A DNA stretch of 64,000 nt from the NCBI RefSeq assembly GCF_009371985.2, contig NZ_VIKU02000005.1:62001-126000 (forward strand), read 5' to 3'. Shown in pieces: positions 54,386-63,687 of this stretch (its first letter is position 1; the number at the start of each line of letters is the position of its first letter). The notes below the pieces were generated by a model, which was not told the DNA's origin, made no database searches, and saw nothing but the letters and a program-made list of their open reading frames with translations. Source of the stretch: Pelagihabitans pacificus (GTDB taxonomy: Bacteria > Bacteroidota > Bacteroidia > Flavobacteriales > Flavobacteriaceae). The position numbers and the translations under genes were made by a program.

Positions 54386-55876
54386 TCAAGTTCGTTTCCA
54401 AAAGTAGGGTGTGAGAAGAATCAAAACGGTAAAGAGTTCCAGCCTCCCTGCCAACATCAAAAAGCAACACCACCATTTTCCCAGGTCGGGTAGTCCGTTA
54501 AAATTACTCAGAGGGTTGAGACTCCCAAAAGCAGGACCCACATTGCCCAATGAAGAAGCGGCACCCCCGATGGCCGAGACAAAGTCGAGCCCAAGGGCAC
54601 CCAAAACCAATGCGCCAATAATGAACAATAGCATATACAGTACGAAAAAACCAATGATATTATAAACGATATGCTCTTTCACGGTCTTATTATTGTAACG
54701 CACTGGAATTACCGCATTGATATGTAGCGTGCGTTTAAACTCCAACAATCCGTTTTTAATGATCAACAAATGCCGCATCACCTTGATTCCTCCTGCGGTG
54801 GATCCCGCCGAACCGCCCATAAACATTAAACCAAAAAAGAAAACGGTTAAAAAAGGAGTCCATCCGGTAAAATCCGCCGTTACAAATCCCGTAGTGGTAA
54901 TTACGGCAATCACCTGAAAGAGGGAATGCCTGAAGGAGCTCTCCCCTGCTCCCAGAGGCATGGGATGGTATTCGGTCACCGGCACGTTCGCCTGAAAGTA
55001 AACGACCAAGGCGGCAAGTATTGTAAACCCAACGATAAATGCCGAATAGAACTTGAACTCCTCGTCTTTGATAATTTTTTGCACTTTCCCTTTGAACGCA
55101 AAATAGCTCAACACAAAATTGCTGCCCGCCAGAAACATGAATAAGATAACAATATATTGAATCAAGGGCTGGTCGTTCCAGTAGGCTAGACTCAGGTTTT
55201 TGGTGGAAAACCCCCCGGTTGATAAAGTCGCCAACGAATGGTTAATAGCATCGAAAAAGGTCATCCCTGCCAGTTTAAGCAACAGGGTTTCGGCTGCGGT
55301 GTATCCCAAATAGATGAACCATAGTCGTTTGGCGGTATCGGTAATCCTAGGGTGTAATTTGTCCGTATTGGGGCCCGGGGCCTCCGCAGCAAACAATTGC
55401 ATACCCCCGATACCCAATAATGGGAGAATGGCAATCGCTAACACGATGATTCCCATACCCCCGATCCAGTGTGTGAGGCTACGCCAGAGCAAAATACCTT
55501 CCGGAAGGCTTTCAATGTCATCGAGGATAGAGGCCCCCGTAGTGGTATAGCCAGACATGGTCTCAAAGAAGGCGTTGGTAATATCGGGAATGGCATTCGA
55601 AAAGATATAGGGCAACATTCCTGAAAGGGACATGACAATCCATCCGAAAGTAACAATAAGGTACCCCTCTTTGCGCTTTACTTCTTTTTTATGGCCCCGC
55701 GTAAAATACATGGCCGATATACCTATAAAAAGAGTGGTTATAGATGCGATGGCAATTCCGAGGGTAGCTCCGTCCGCGTAAATGCCGCTGACCAAGGCCG
55801 CTATTAACATGAACCCCCCGTTACAGAGCAACAAAAGGCCCATGATATGCAGTATGATCTTGGAATTCAGTGCCAT
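54386..55876 (-). CDS. trkH: TrkH family potassium uptake protein
   Basis: A 496-residue membrane subunit of the Trk/Ktr K+ uptake system with four repeated M1-P-M2 units. Selectivity-filter segments appear as SGYTTTGASIL, SLATLSTGGFSTKNL, ITTTGFVTADF and AASSLGNVGPAFG, the usual T-x-G-like series with the last unit degenerate. It starts next to trkA (stop and start adjacent), so the pair is one operon. K+ uptake supports osmotic balance in a marine cell. Confidence 0.95.
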   Translation of the reverse strand: MALNSKIILHIMGLLLLCNGGFMLIAALVSGIYADGATLGIAIASITTLFIGISAMYFTRGHKKEVKRKEGYLIVTFGWIVMSLSGMLPYIFSNAIPDITNAFFETMSGYTTTGASILDDIESLPEGILLWRSLTHWIGGMGIIVLAIAILPLLGIGGMQLFAAEAPGPNTDKLHPRITDTAKRLWFIYLGYTAAETLLLKLAGMTFFDAINHSLATLSTGGFSTKNLSLAYWNDQPLIQYIVILFMFLAGSNFVLSYFAFKGKVQKIIKDEEFKFYSAFIVGFTILAALVVYFQANVPVTEYHPMPLGAGESSFRHSLFQVIAVITTTGFVTADFTGWTPFLTVFFFGLMFMGGSAGSTAGGIKVMRHLLIIKNGLLEFKRTLHINAVIPVRYNNKTVKEHIVYNIIGFFVLYMLLFIIGALVLGALGLDFVSAIGGAASSLGNVGPAFGSLNPLSNFNGLPDLGKWWCCFLMLAGRLELFTVLILLTPYFWKRT

Positions 55877-57226
55877 TTACAAAAACAATCGTTCTATGGT
55901 CGGGATGACCTCCGGCAAGCAGCAGACAACCACGCGGTCACCTTCCATTATTTCAAAGCCTCCTAAGGGTATGTACCCTTTTCCATCCCTTACAACCCCC
56001 CCGATGGTAGCCGTTTTCGGAAAATCGAGCTCTCTTATAATAGTACCGGTAACCCTGGAATCGGCCTTCACTACAAACTCAAGGATTTCCGCATTTAGGT
56101 TGTTTAGACGCATCAAGGCCACGACCTCTCCCCTTCTAATGTGTCTAAAGATATTATTGGCCGCCAGCAGCTTTTTATTGATCAGCGTATCGATTCCGAT
56201 AGATTGTGATAGCTGAAAATAATCCATGTTCTCAACGAGCGCAATGGCCTTTTTTATGTTTTTTGACTTTGCCACAAGACAAGACATGATGTTGGTCTCC
56301 GAATTCCCGGTGACAGCGATAAAGGCGTCCATCGACTCCAGGCTCTCCTCCTCTAACAGCTCTACGTTCCTACCATCACCGTTGATAATCAATGCATTGG
56401 GAAGATCATCGGCCAGATCAAAGGCCTTTTCTTTGTTCAGTTCGATCAATTTTACATTGAACCGATTGGCGCACAGGTCCCGTGCTGCCTTAAAACCAAC
56501 TTGGCTTCCCCCTAAGATCATCACATTTTTAATATCCTGTTTCTTCTTCCCGGTCAGTTTATAAAGCTCGTCGACCCCTTCCTTCACCGTGATAAAGTAG
56601 ACTTGGTCCCCTTCCTTAAAAACTGTGTCACCCCTGGGAATGACCGTAAATTGCGTACCGGTGCGCTGTAAGGCGATGGGCATAAAATGAAGTTCCGGAA
56701 ATATCGTAGCGGCCTCCTTGACCATTTTTCCTACGAACGGGGCCGTTTTGGGAAGTGACACCCCGACCATTATCAATGTCCCATCCTCAAATTCGTAGGT
56801 CTCGTTAAAGGCGGACTTATTTAGTAACATCTGAATTTCCGCAGCTGCCAATTCTTCCGGGGAAATTAATTCATCAATACCCAATTCGGGAAACTTTACT
56901 ACATCCTTGTTGTCGATGAACTCCGTATTGGATATACGCGCAATGGTACGGTTGCTACCCAACTGCTTGGCCAACATACATAAGGTGATGTTGGTCGTTT
57001 CGGAGGAGGTAACCCCGATAACAAGATCAGATCCTTCCACCCGGGCCTCCCGCAAAACTTCAATGGAAGTAGCGTCTCCCCTCAGTACACGAATGTCCAA
57101 ATGACTATCTGCATAGGCCAGACTAGCTTTGTCAGTATCGATCAAAGTAATGTCTTGCGATTCGTAAGAGAGCAGTTTTGCCAAATGAAAACCCACTTCA
57201 CCTGCCCCGGCAATTATAATCTTCAT
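55877..57226 (-). CDS. trkA: Trk system potassium transporter regulatory subunit TrkA
   Basis: A 449-residue cytoplasmic regulator with two RCK modules, each with a Rossmann NAD(H) site (IIIAGAGEVGFHLAKLL at the N-terminus; VMILGGSQVGFKAARDL about residue 233) and a TrkA_C domain. It gates TrkH in response to nucleotide. It is upstream of trkH and ends immediately before it. The divergent region 57227-57454 has no clear minus-strand promoter box. Confidence 0.96.
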   Translation of the reverse strand: MKIIIAGAGEVGFHLAKLLSYESQDITLIDTDKASLAYADSHLDIRVLRGDATSIEVLREARVEGSDLVIGVTSSETTNITLCMLAKQLGSNRTIARISNTEFIDNKDVVKFPELGIDELISPEELAAAEIQMLLNKSAFNETYEFEDGTLIMVGVSLPKTAPFVGKMVKEAATIFPELHFMPIALQRTGTQFTVIPRGDTVFKEGDQVYFITVKEGVDELYKLTGKKKQDIKNVMILGGSQVGFKAARDLCANRFNVKLIELNKEKAFDLADDLPNALIINGDGRNVELLEEESLESMDAFIAVTGNSETNIMSCLVAKSKNIKKAIALVENMDYFQLSQSIGIDTLINKKLLAANNIFRHIRRGEVVALMRLNNLNAEILEFVVKADSRVTGTIIRELDFPKTATIGGVVRDGKGYIPLGGFEIMEGDRVVVCCLPEVIPTIERLFL

Positions 57227-57454
57227 CTATTGAATAAATGGTGTATAAACAAGTGTTGTCCCCAATCGTCGATAAGAAAGAAATGCTTGGTTGGCCAGAA
57301 GGCTCTTATTGCAGTTCATCTGATGTAAGATTTGCATTGAATGCGGTACAAAATTACACAATTTATTGGGTCGACATTAAAATACATGTATTAAAAACAT
57401 ACTAAGGACATCTTTATTGTTCAAACAATGATATATATCCCAAATGTGAAATCG

Positions 57455-57462
57455 TATCTTTG
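57455..57462 (+). promoter_or_regulatory. -7 box (TATCTTTG) for ubiE/menG
   Basis: Exact TAnnTTTG match 15 bases before ATG 57478, excluding the TTG 57460 as a start. Confidence 0.5.
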
Positions 57463-57477
57463 CCGAAACTAGCGAAA

Positions 57478-58206
57478 ATGCCCAAAAAAGTAACCCCATA
57501 CGGCGATTCCAAACTTGGAAAAAAAGCCCAAGTAACAAAAATGTTCGATACCATCAGCACCGACTATGATGGTCTCAACCGAGTTATTTCCTTTGGTATC
57601 GATATTAAATGGCGAAAAAGGGTGGTCAATATCCTGAAACAAAGAAAACCAAAAAGTATCCTAGATATCGCCACCGGAACCGGGGATCTTGCCATCAACT
57701 TGATAGAGACCGGGGCGGACCGAATCGTCGGGCTAGACATTTCCCCTGGGATGCTCGAAGTAGGCAAAAGGAAAGTCAGACAAAAGAAAATGGACGATAC
57801 CATCGAAATGGTGGTAGGGGATAGCGAGAACCTCCCCTACAAAGACAATAGTTTCGATGCGGTCACAGTTGCCTTTGGAGTACGAAACTTTGAAACCTTG
57901 GAAAAAGGGTTGGCAGAGATTTACCGCGTGCTCGATGAAAAAGGTACGTTCGTGGTCTTGGAAACGTCTGTACCGACAAAAGAACCTTACAAACAAGGGT
58001 ATCGTTTCTACACAAAATACATACTTCCTGCAATAGGTCGATTATTTTCGAAAGACCGATCGGCCTATGCCTACCTGAGCGAATCGGCCTCCGTTTTTCC
58101 CCATGGTGAGGCCTTCAACAATATTTTACGCAAAATCGGGTTTATAGAGGTAGAAAACAAGCCCCAGACCTTTGGGGTCGCATCTATTTATGTTGCTACA
58201 AAGTAA
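57478..58206 (+). CDS. ubiE: Demethylmenaquinone methyltransferase UbiE/MenG
   Basis: C-methyltransferase for the last step of menaquinone synthesis; menaquinone is the usual quinone in this phylum and would be the acceptor for Nqr. The 242 residues carry motif I SILDIATGTGDLAINL, the acidic end of strand 2 IVGLDISPGMLEVG, and signatures MVVGDSENLPYKDNSFDAV, AFGVRNFETLEKGLAEI and YRVLDEKG. ATG 57478 is chosen because a promoter box covers the earlier TTG. porT starts 4 bases after the stop. Confidence 0.96.
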   Translation: MPKKVTPYGDSKLGKKAQVTKMFDTISTDYDGLNRVISFGIDIKWRKRVVNILKQRKPKSILDIATGTGDLAINLIETGADRIVGLDISPGMLEVGKRKVRQKKMDDTIEMVVGDSENLPYKDNSFDAVTVAFGVRNFETLEKGLAEIYRVLDEKGTFVVLETSVPTKEPYKQGYRFYTKYILPAIGRLFSKDRSAYAYLSESASVFPHGEAFNNILRKIGFIEVENKPQTFGVASIYVATK

Positions 58207-58210
58207 ACTT

Positions 58211-58927
58211 ATGAGGAAAGCATTTTTTCTATTGCTTACAATACTCTTTTCCATATCTACAACCTTGGCACAGTTCAAGGAAAACCCCGTTTTGAACATA
58301 GAGAATAAAGATAAGAGATTTCTTAACTATGGCTACTTTCTGGGTTTCAACCAATACGATTTCAAGTTCGATTATAAAAATGACCTGGGCGAGGAAGACG
58401 AGGTATTGGTCGATAAGTCGATCGGTTTTAATGTAGGGCTTATCGGAGAAATGCGATTGAACGAATTTTTGGACCTTCGTTTTGAACCGGGACTTCACTA
58501 CAATGCAAGGAATTTAGTATATACCAAATTTCCCGAACAGGAAAGCACGCCCGTTAATATCCTAAGGGAAGTTAAATCTACCTATATCAACTTTCCGCTA
58601 TTGCTCAAGGTGAGTACCAAACGGTTCGGAAACTGGAAACCTTTTTTAATCGGAGGGCCGTCTGCTTCCTTGAACCTGGGCAGTAACGAAACCAATCTCG
58701 ATGACAATAGCAGCGGCACCTTTCGAATGAAAAAATGGAACTACAATTACGAGCTTGGGTTTGGAATCGATTTTTATTTGGAATATTTTAAGTTTACCCC
58801 TTCGATTCGTGGGGTTTTCACGATAACGGACGAATTGGTACCGGATGTCGACCCAAACAGCCCGTGGACCGGAAACATCGATGCCATGCGCACCCGGGGA
58901 CTGTTCATCAACTTCACATTTGAGTAG
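58211..58927 (+). CDS. porT: Type IX secretion outer-membrane protein PorT
   Basis: A 238-residue PorT-family beta-barrel-like protein with a signal peptide (MRKAFFLLLTILFSIST, ending TLAQ). ATG 58211 is used; the earlier in-frame start lies inside ubiE. Landmarks are RFLNYGYFLGFNQYDFKFDY, VGLIGEMRLNEFLDLRFEPG, TYINFPLLLKVSTKR, GGPSASLNLGS and the C-terminal RGLFINFTFE with aromatic end. PorT/SprT is required for T9SS secretion. Its position directly behind ubiE is the usual flavobacterial order and supports the call. Confidence 0.92.
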   Translation: MRKAFFLLLTILFSISTTLAQFKENPVLNIENKDKRFLNYGYFLGFNQYDFKFDYKNDLGEEDEVLVDKSIGFNVGLIGEMRLNEFLDLRFEPGLHYNARNLVYTKFPEQESTPVNILREVKSTYINFPLLLKVSTKRFGNWKPFLIGGPSASLNLGSNETNLDDNSSGTFRMKKWNYNYELGFGIDFYLEYFKFTPSIRGVFTITDELVPDVDPNSPWTGNIDAMRTRGLFINFTFE

Positions 58928-58933
58928 TCTTCA

Positions 58934-59659
58934 TCACTCTTCCCTTCTAATTTCATTCAACAAAATGGAAGTGGCCATAGCTACATTGAGGCTTTCGGCA
59001 GCGCTGCCGCCAAACCTTGGGATACTCACTTTCTTCGAAACTATCGCCGACAGTTCCTCCGAAATGCCCTTGCCCTCATTGCCCATGAGCAGTATTCCGA
59101 CTTTGGGAAATGCCTCTTGGTAAATCGATGACCCCTCCATAAAAGCTCCGTAGATGGGTACCTTGGCCTGTCCCAAAAACCGATGTAAATCGGTATATCC
59201 GATATTGACCCTGGTTATCGACCCCATGGTGGCTTGTAATACCTTTGGATTATAGCAATCGACCGTATGTTCCGAGCAGATAAGATGTTGAATGCCGAAC
59301 CAATCGCACAAACGGATGATGGTACCCAAATTCCCGGGATCGCGTACGTCGTCTAACGCCAAAATCCAATCGTTGTACTCAATTTTTGAGGGTTTTGGAA
59401 TGTGAAATACTCCCAGAGCAGTATTCGGATGTTGTAAACCGCTCATTTGTTTGAGTTCCCTTTCGGTAACCAGCTCAATATCCGACGGATTCCCTTCTAA
59501 AATTTCAGGGTCGGTCACATATACCTTTTCCACCATATAATCTGACCTCAACAGCTCACGGACCGATTTGATACCCTCCACTACAAACATCCCGGATTGA
59601 TTTCGGTACTTTTTTTGCTGAAGACTTTTTACAAACTTTATTTGGTTCTTGACAACCAT
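58934..59659 (-). CDS. TrmH/SpoU family RNA 2'-O-methyltransferase
   Basis: A 241-residue SPOUT methyltransferase. The N-terminal substrate-binding domain (VKSLQQKKYRNQSGMFVVEG) precedes the SPOUT core ALDDVRDPGNLGTIIRLCDW (motif 1), VGILLMGNEGKGISEEL (motif 2) and IPRFGGSAAESLNVAMATSI (motif 3). The target nucleotide (rRNA or tRNA) is not determined. It is convergent with porT (6-base gap) and divergent from tamL. Confidence 0.93.
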   Translation of the reverse strand: MVVKNQIKFVKSLQQKKYRNQSGMFVVEGIKSVRELLRSDYMVEKVYVTDPEILEGNPSDIELVTERELKQMSGLQHPNTALGVFHIPKPSKIEYNDWILALDDVRDPGNLGTIIRLCDWFGIQHLICSEHTVDCYNPKVLQATMGSITRVNIGYTDLHRFLGQAKVPIYGAFMEGSSIYQEAFPKVGILLMGNEGKGISEELSAIVSKKVSIPRFGGSAAESLNVAMATSILLNEIRREE

Positions 59660-59830
59660 ACAAATAATGAATTCATTTACATCTACTGATTACCTGCAAA
59701 TATCCTATTTTACCTCGGCATTTCCTCATTTTTGAATACTGCCGTCCGACATACCACTATAATATGGCCTCACGCAAACGTAAAAGCCGATATTTTAGGT
59801 TTCAATTTAAAACTTTAAACGAATTCAATG

Positions 59831-59838
59831 TATTTTTG
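59831..59838 (+). promoter_or_regulatory. -7 box (TATTTTTG) immediately before tamL
   Basis: Exact TAnnTTTG match ending 6 bases before ATG 59845, suggesting a near-leaderless transcript. TTTA at 59806-59809 is a three-of-four -33 match with a 21-base spacer. Confidence 0.5.
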
Positions 59839-59844
59839 ATTTCT

Positions 59845-62439
59845 ATGAGGAGAATCTTGCGAACGAAAACAATCGGCACTAAGGTCAGCTTAGTTTTGCT
59901 AACGATCGCGATTACTTCCTGTAACAGCCTTAAACGCGTGGGTGAAAATGAATTGTTGGTCAAACGGAACACTATTTTCACCGATAGTATTAAAGTGAAC
60001 GATGAGGACATCGAAAGCCTTATTCTTCAAAATCCCAACAGTACGATTTTAGGGTATCCCCTACGGCTCAATCTATACAACCTGGCAAAAAAAAATCCGG
60101 ATTCCTCCTTTCAAGCTTGGTTGTATCGGAAGGAAAAGCGGGAGGAAAGGCTGATTAAATTACTTTCCAGGAAACAAGTGGTTCGGTTGGGAGAATCGTT
60201 TCTCGTCAAGGGCCTGAGTGAAACCCTTAAAAAAATTGGGGAAGCCCCGGTGATACTCGATACCACCGAAACCAAAAGAACCCTGGAACGCTTGAGCGCC
60301 TATTATCGGGGGCAGGGCTATCTGAATAACAATACTTCCTATACAATCGATAGTTTGGCCAAACGGCAACGTGCCGAGGTCATTTATCAAATTACATTGG
60401 GAAAGCCTTTTATTATCGATTCGGTAGGCCATAATATTGCTTCCCCGGCCATCGATTCCCTTTATCAGCTTAATAAGGCCGAGGCATTTATACAAAAGGG
60501 TGACCAATTCAATATTGGGGACTTCAGCAAGGAGCGGGAGCGATTGGCAGCCGTTTTTGGAAATAATGGGGTCTATAATTTCCAGGAAAGCTCAATCAAA
60601 TTCGACATATTAAGTGACACCACCAAAATCGCCAATGACCAACAAATGGGGGTAATCCTTAACATTGACGATTTAAGGAAACGAGGGGAAGGTCTGGTCA
60701 CCACCGAACCTTATAAGGTAAGTCGTTTCGAGAATATCAACATTTACACCGATTTCCTCTTTGACGAACGGGACAGCGAGCTTCAATTCATACGCTACGA
60801 AGGGTATACCATATTTTACAGGAATAAGCTGCGATTCAAACCTAAAACACTTGCCGATGCCATCTTTTTCGAAAAAGATAGTGTCTACAGCGATATCGAT
60901 AAGGTGCGTACCTATCGACAAATTAGCAATCTGGGAGTGTTCAAATACCCGACCATCAACTTTGAGACAGATAGTACCGGTACCCGCCTTAGTTCCAATA
61001 TCTATTTAGCTGCAAGGCCCAAGTATTCCTTTGGGGCGAATTTGGATGTCACCCATTCGAACATTCAGCAAATAGGTATGGCCTTGAGTCCGTCGTTACA
61101 GGCTAGAAATCTGTTCAAAGGAGCTGAAAACCTAAGCCTATCGGCAAGATTGAGCATAGGAAACTCCAGTGATCCCAATATCCAGGATAATCGTTTTTTC
61201 AACATTCAGGAATATGGTGCCGATCTAAGCCTTGATTTCCCTCGTATCTGGTTTCCCTTTTTCAAAACCAGCAGGTTGATTCCCAGTTATACACTCCCTA
61301 GAACCCGGATATCGCTCGGAACCAGCTTCCAACAAAATATTGGTCTCGATAAGCAGACGTTTAACTCCATCCTAGGGTACAGCTGGACCCCCTCCGAAAA
61401 AATCAATCATGGTGTTGAACTCCTCAATGTACAGTTTGTAAATAATGTGAGGCCCGAACAGTTTTTTCGATTTTACAGAAGTTCCTATGCCGATTTGGAT
61501 GGTATCGCCGATAATTATCAGGATGACGCAACCTTGGTAGATTTGTTCGTAATACCGGAAGGCAGTGATGAACCGCAACTAAGCATACCCGATGGAACAG
61601 ACGGGTTCATCGAGGCCGTTGAGACCAATGCCGTAAGCGGCATCACGAACGAAGACCGCGTCGATGTCTTGCGTATTGAGGAACGTCGGGAGCGCCTAAC
61701 CGAAGACAACCTTATCTTTGCCAGTAACTACACCCTGAATTTAAACAACCGTACCGATATCACCGACAACAACTTTTTCCGATTTCGATTCAAGTTTGAA
61801 AGTGCGGGAAACCTACTTTCAGGGTTGTCGAATTTGATTCCCTTTGATGAAGAGGATGATAAATTGGAAGTATTGGATGTTCCTTTCTCCCAATACCTGA
61901 AGGGTGAGACCGAATTCGTCAAATACTGGGACCTGAGACGCTCGAACGTACTCGCTTTCCGGTCGTTCTTTGGTATTGCCGTGCCTTACGGAAATTCGAA
62001 CAGCATCCCTTTTGTTCGTAGTTATTTTGCCGGAGGTGCTAATGATAACCGTGGATGGTTCCCTTACTCCCTTGGTCCAGGGAGAACCGATGCGATTAAT
62101 GACTTTAACGAGGCCAATTTAAAGATTGCCCTTAACCTGGAATACCGTTTCCCCATAGCGGGTAATTTCAAGGGTGCGCTTTTTGCCGATGCCGGCAACA
62201 TCTGGAATGTTTTTGATAATGTCGAAGATCCGGATGCCAAGTTTGTAGGAATCAGCTCTTTGGCCGATATCGCTTTAGGTTCCGGCTTTGGACTTCGTTA
62301 TGACTTCACCTATTTCCTATTTCGGGTAGATCTTGGTTTCAAGACCTACAATCCGGCCGAAGAAATCTCCAAACGGTGGTTCAGGGACTATAATTTTGCC
62401 AATTCGGTACTGCAAATCGGTATCAACTATCCCTTTTAG
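59845..62439 (+). CDS. tamL: BamA/TamA family outer-membrane lipoprotein TamL
   Basis: An 864-residue protein from ATG 59845; the upstream frame (59764) would place non-signal sequence before the export signal. The signal ends in a lipobox (AITSC), the TamL hallmark. Residues about 30-400 contain POTRA-like domains (ETLKKIGEAPVILDTTETKR, RGQGYLNNNTSYTID). The C-terminal BamA-type barrel has FVRSYFAGGANDNRGW and PLGP-like YSLGPGRTDA, the last strand ending LQIGINYPF with terminal Phe. It assists outer-membrane protein assembly; its partner TamB is not in the window. Confidence 0.92.
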   Translation: MRRILRTKTIGTKVSLVLLTIAITSCNSLKRVGENELLVKRNTIFTDSIKVNDEDIESLILQNPNSTILGYPLRLNLYNLAKKNPDSSFQAWLYRKEKREERLIKLLSRKQVVRLGESFLVKGLSETLKKIGEAPVILDTTETKRTLERLSAYYRGQGYLNNNTSYTIDSLAKRQRAEVIYQITLGKPFIIDSVGHNIASPAIDSLYQLNKAEAFIQKGDQFNIGDFSKERERLAAVFGNNGVYNFQESSIKFDILSDTTKIANDQQMGVILNIDDLRKRGEGLVTTEPYKVSRFENINIYTDFLFDERDSELQFIRYEGYTIFYRNKLRFKPKTLADAIFFEKDSVYSDIDKVRTYRQISNLGVFKYPTINFETDSTGTRLSSNIYLAARPKYSFGANLDVTHSNIQQIGMALSPSLQARNLFKGAENLSLSARLSIGNSSDPNIQDNRFFNIQEYGADLSLDFPRIWFPFFKTSRLIPSYTLPRTRISLGTSFQQNIGLDKQTFNSILGYSWTPSEKINHGVELLNVQFVNNVRPEQFFRFYRSSYADLDGIADNYQDDATLVDLFVIPEGSDEPQLSIPDGTDGFIEAVETNAVSGITNEDRVDVLRIEERRERLTEDNLIFASNYTLNLNNRTDITDNNFFRFRFKFESAGNLLSGLSNLIPFDEEDDKLEVLDVPFSQYLKGETEFVKYWDLRRSNVLAFRSFFGIAVPYGNSNSIPFVRSYFAGGANDNRGWFPYSLGPGRTDAINDFNEANLKIALNLEYRFPIAGNFKGALFADAGNIWNVFDNVEDPDAKFVGISSLADIALGSGFGLRYDFTYFLFRVDLGFKTYNPAEEISKRWFRDYNFANSVLQIGINYPF

Positions 62440-62550
62440 ACAACTTGTAAGGCAACGCTTGTGGCCCCAACCAGGCCCCTTCCTCAAAGACCCGATCGAG
62501 ATGGAAGCGGCAATTGGAAAAAACCAAGAGTGCCCTACGACATATTTTAT

Positions 62551-62558
62551 TACTTTTG
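62551..62558 (+). promoter_or_regulatory. -7 box (TACTTTTG) for fbaA
   Basis: Exact TAnnTTTG match 36 bases before ATG 62595. Confidence 0.5.
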
Positions 62559-62594
62559 TCCCATTCAACTATAAAATTAACAGACTATAAAGCT

Positions 62595-63662
62595 ATGTCC
62601 CATACTATAAAACCAGGGGTCGCTACAGGCGATGAAGTACAGGAGATATTCAATTATGCCAAGGAGAAGGGTTTTGCCCTTCCGGCGGTCAATGTCATCG
62701 GATCGAATACGATGAACGCAGTGATGGAAACGGCCGCTGGTCTTAATGCACCGGTTATCATCCAATTTTCTAACGGTGGCGCCCAGTTCAATGCCGGAAA
62801 AGGTCTCTCGAACGAAAACCAACATGCTGCCATACAAGGTGCCATAGCAGGTGCGAAACACGTTCACCAATTGGCCGAATCGTACGGGGCCACGGTTATC
62901 TTGCATACCGATCACTGTGCCAAAAAGCTATTGCCTTGGATCGACGGGATGCTCGATGCTAGCGAACAACACTTTGCCGAAACCGGAAAATCGCTGTTCA
63001 GTTCCCATATGATCGACCTTTCGGAGGAACCGATCGAGGAAAATATCGAAATCTGCAAGGGCTACTTAGAACGCATGGCCAAGATGAATATGACCTTGGA
63101 AATTGAGTTGGGAATAACGGGAGGGGAAGAAGATGGTGTAGATAACTCGGACGTGGACGATAGTAAGCTGTATACCCAGCCCGAAGAAGTAGCTTACGCC
63201 TATGAGGAACTGTCCAAAGTAAGCCATCGATTTACGATTGCCGCCGCTTTTGGCAACGTTCATGGTGTATACAAGCCTGGCAATGTGAAGTTGACACCAA
63301 AAATCCTAAAGAATTCACAGGAATATATTAGTGAAAAATATGGAGTGGAGCACAACCACATCGATTTTGTCTTTCACGGAGGTTCAGGCTCGACCGTAGA
63401 AGAAATCCGCGAAGGCATTAGCTACGGAGTCATTAAAATGAATATCGATACCGACTTGCAATACGCCTTTCTTTCGGGAGTGCGTGATTATGTGCAGGGT
63501 AAGAAAGACTTTTTACAGTCCCAAATCGGCAACCCGAAAGGAGCGGACGAACCCAACAAGAAGTTCTATGATCCACGAGTATGGTTACGCGAAGGGGAAA
63601 AGAGTTTTGTCGAACGTTTGAAGAAGGCCTTCGAGGACCTTAACAACGTTAATACGCTTTAA
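62595..63662 (+). CDS. fbaA: Class II fructose-bisphosphate aldolase
   Basis: Zn-dependent aldolase of glycolysis/gluconeogenesis, 355 residues, class IIA (E. coli FbaA type) by length. Catalytic Asp106 and metal His107 are in LHTDHCAKK; the metal Glu is in EIELGITGGEEDG; further His ligands are in FGNVHGVYKPGN and FVFHGGSGS. GGSGST and KMNIDTDLQYAF bind phosphate. ATG 62595 is used since a promoter box lies between it and the longer open frame. Confidence 0.97.
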   Translation: MSHTIKPGVATGDEVQEIFNYAKEKGFALPAVNVIGSNTMNAVMETAAGLNAPVIIQFSNGGAQFNAGKGLSNENQHAAIQGAIAGAKHVHQLAESYGATVILHTDHCAKKLLPWIDGMLDASEQHFAETGKSLFSSHMIDLSEEPIEENIEICKGYLERMAKMNMTLEIELGITGGEEDGVDNSDVDDSKLYTQPEEVAYAYEELSKVSHRFTIAAAFGNVHGVYKPGNVKLTPKILKNSQEYISEKYGVEHNHIDFVFHGGSGSTVEEIREGISYGVIKMNIDTDLQYAFLSGVRDYVQGKKDFLQSQIGNPKGADEPNKKFYDPRVWLREGEKSFVERLKKAFEDLNNVNTL

Positions 63663-63687
63663 ATTCACCTAACTTAAAAAGGGAGAT

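Noticed and set aside
57227-57454. Possible tRNA or small RNA gene in the trkA-ubiE gap
   Set aside because: No cloverleaf or conserved T-loop sequence could be found; the region is plain AT-rich intergenic DNA.
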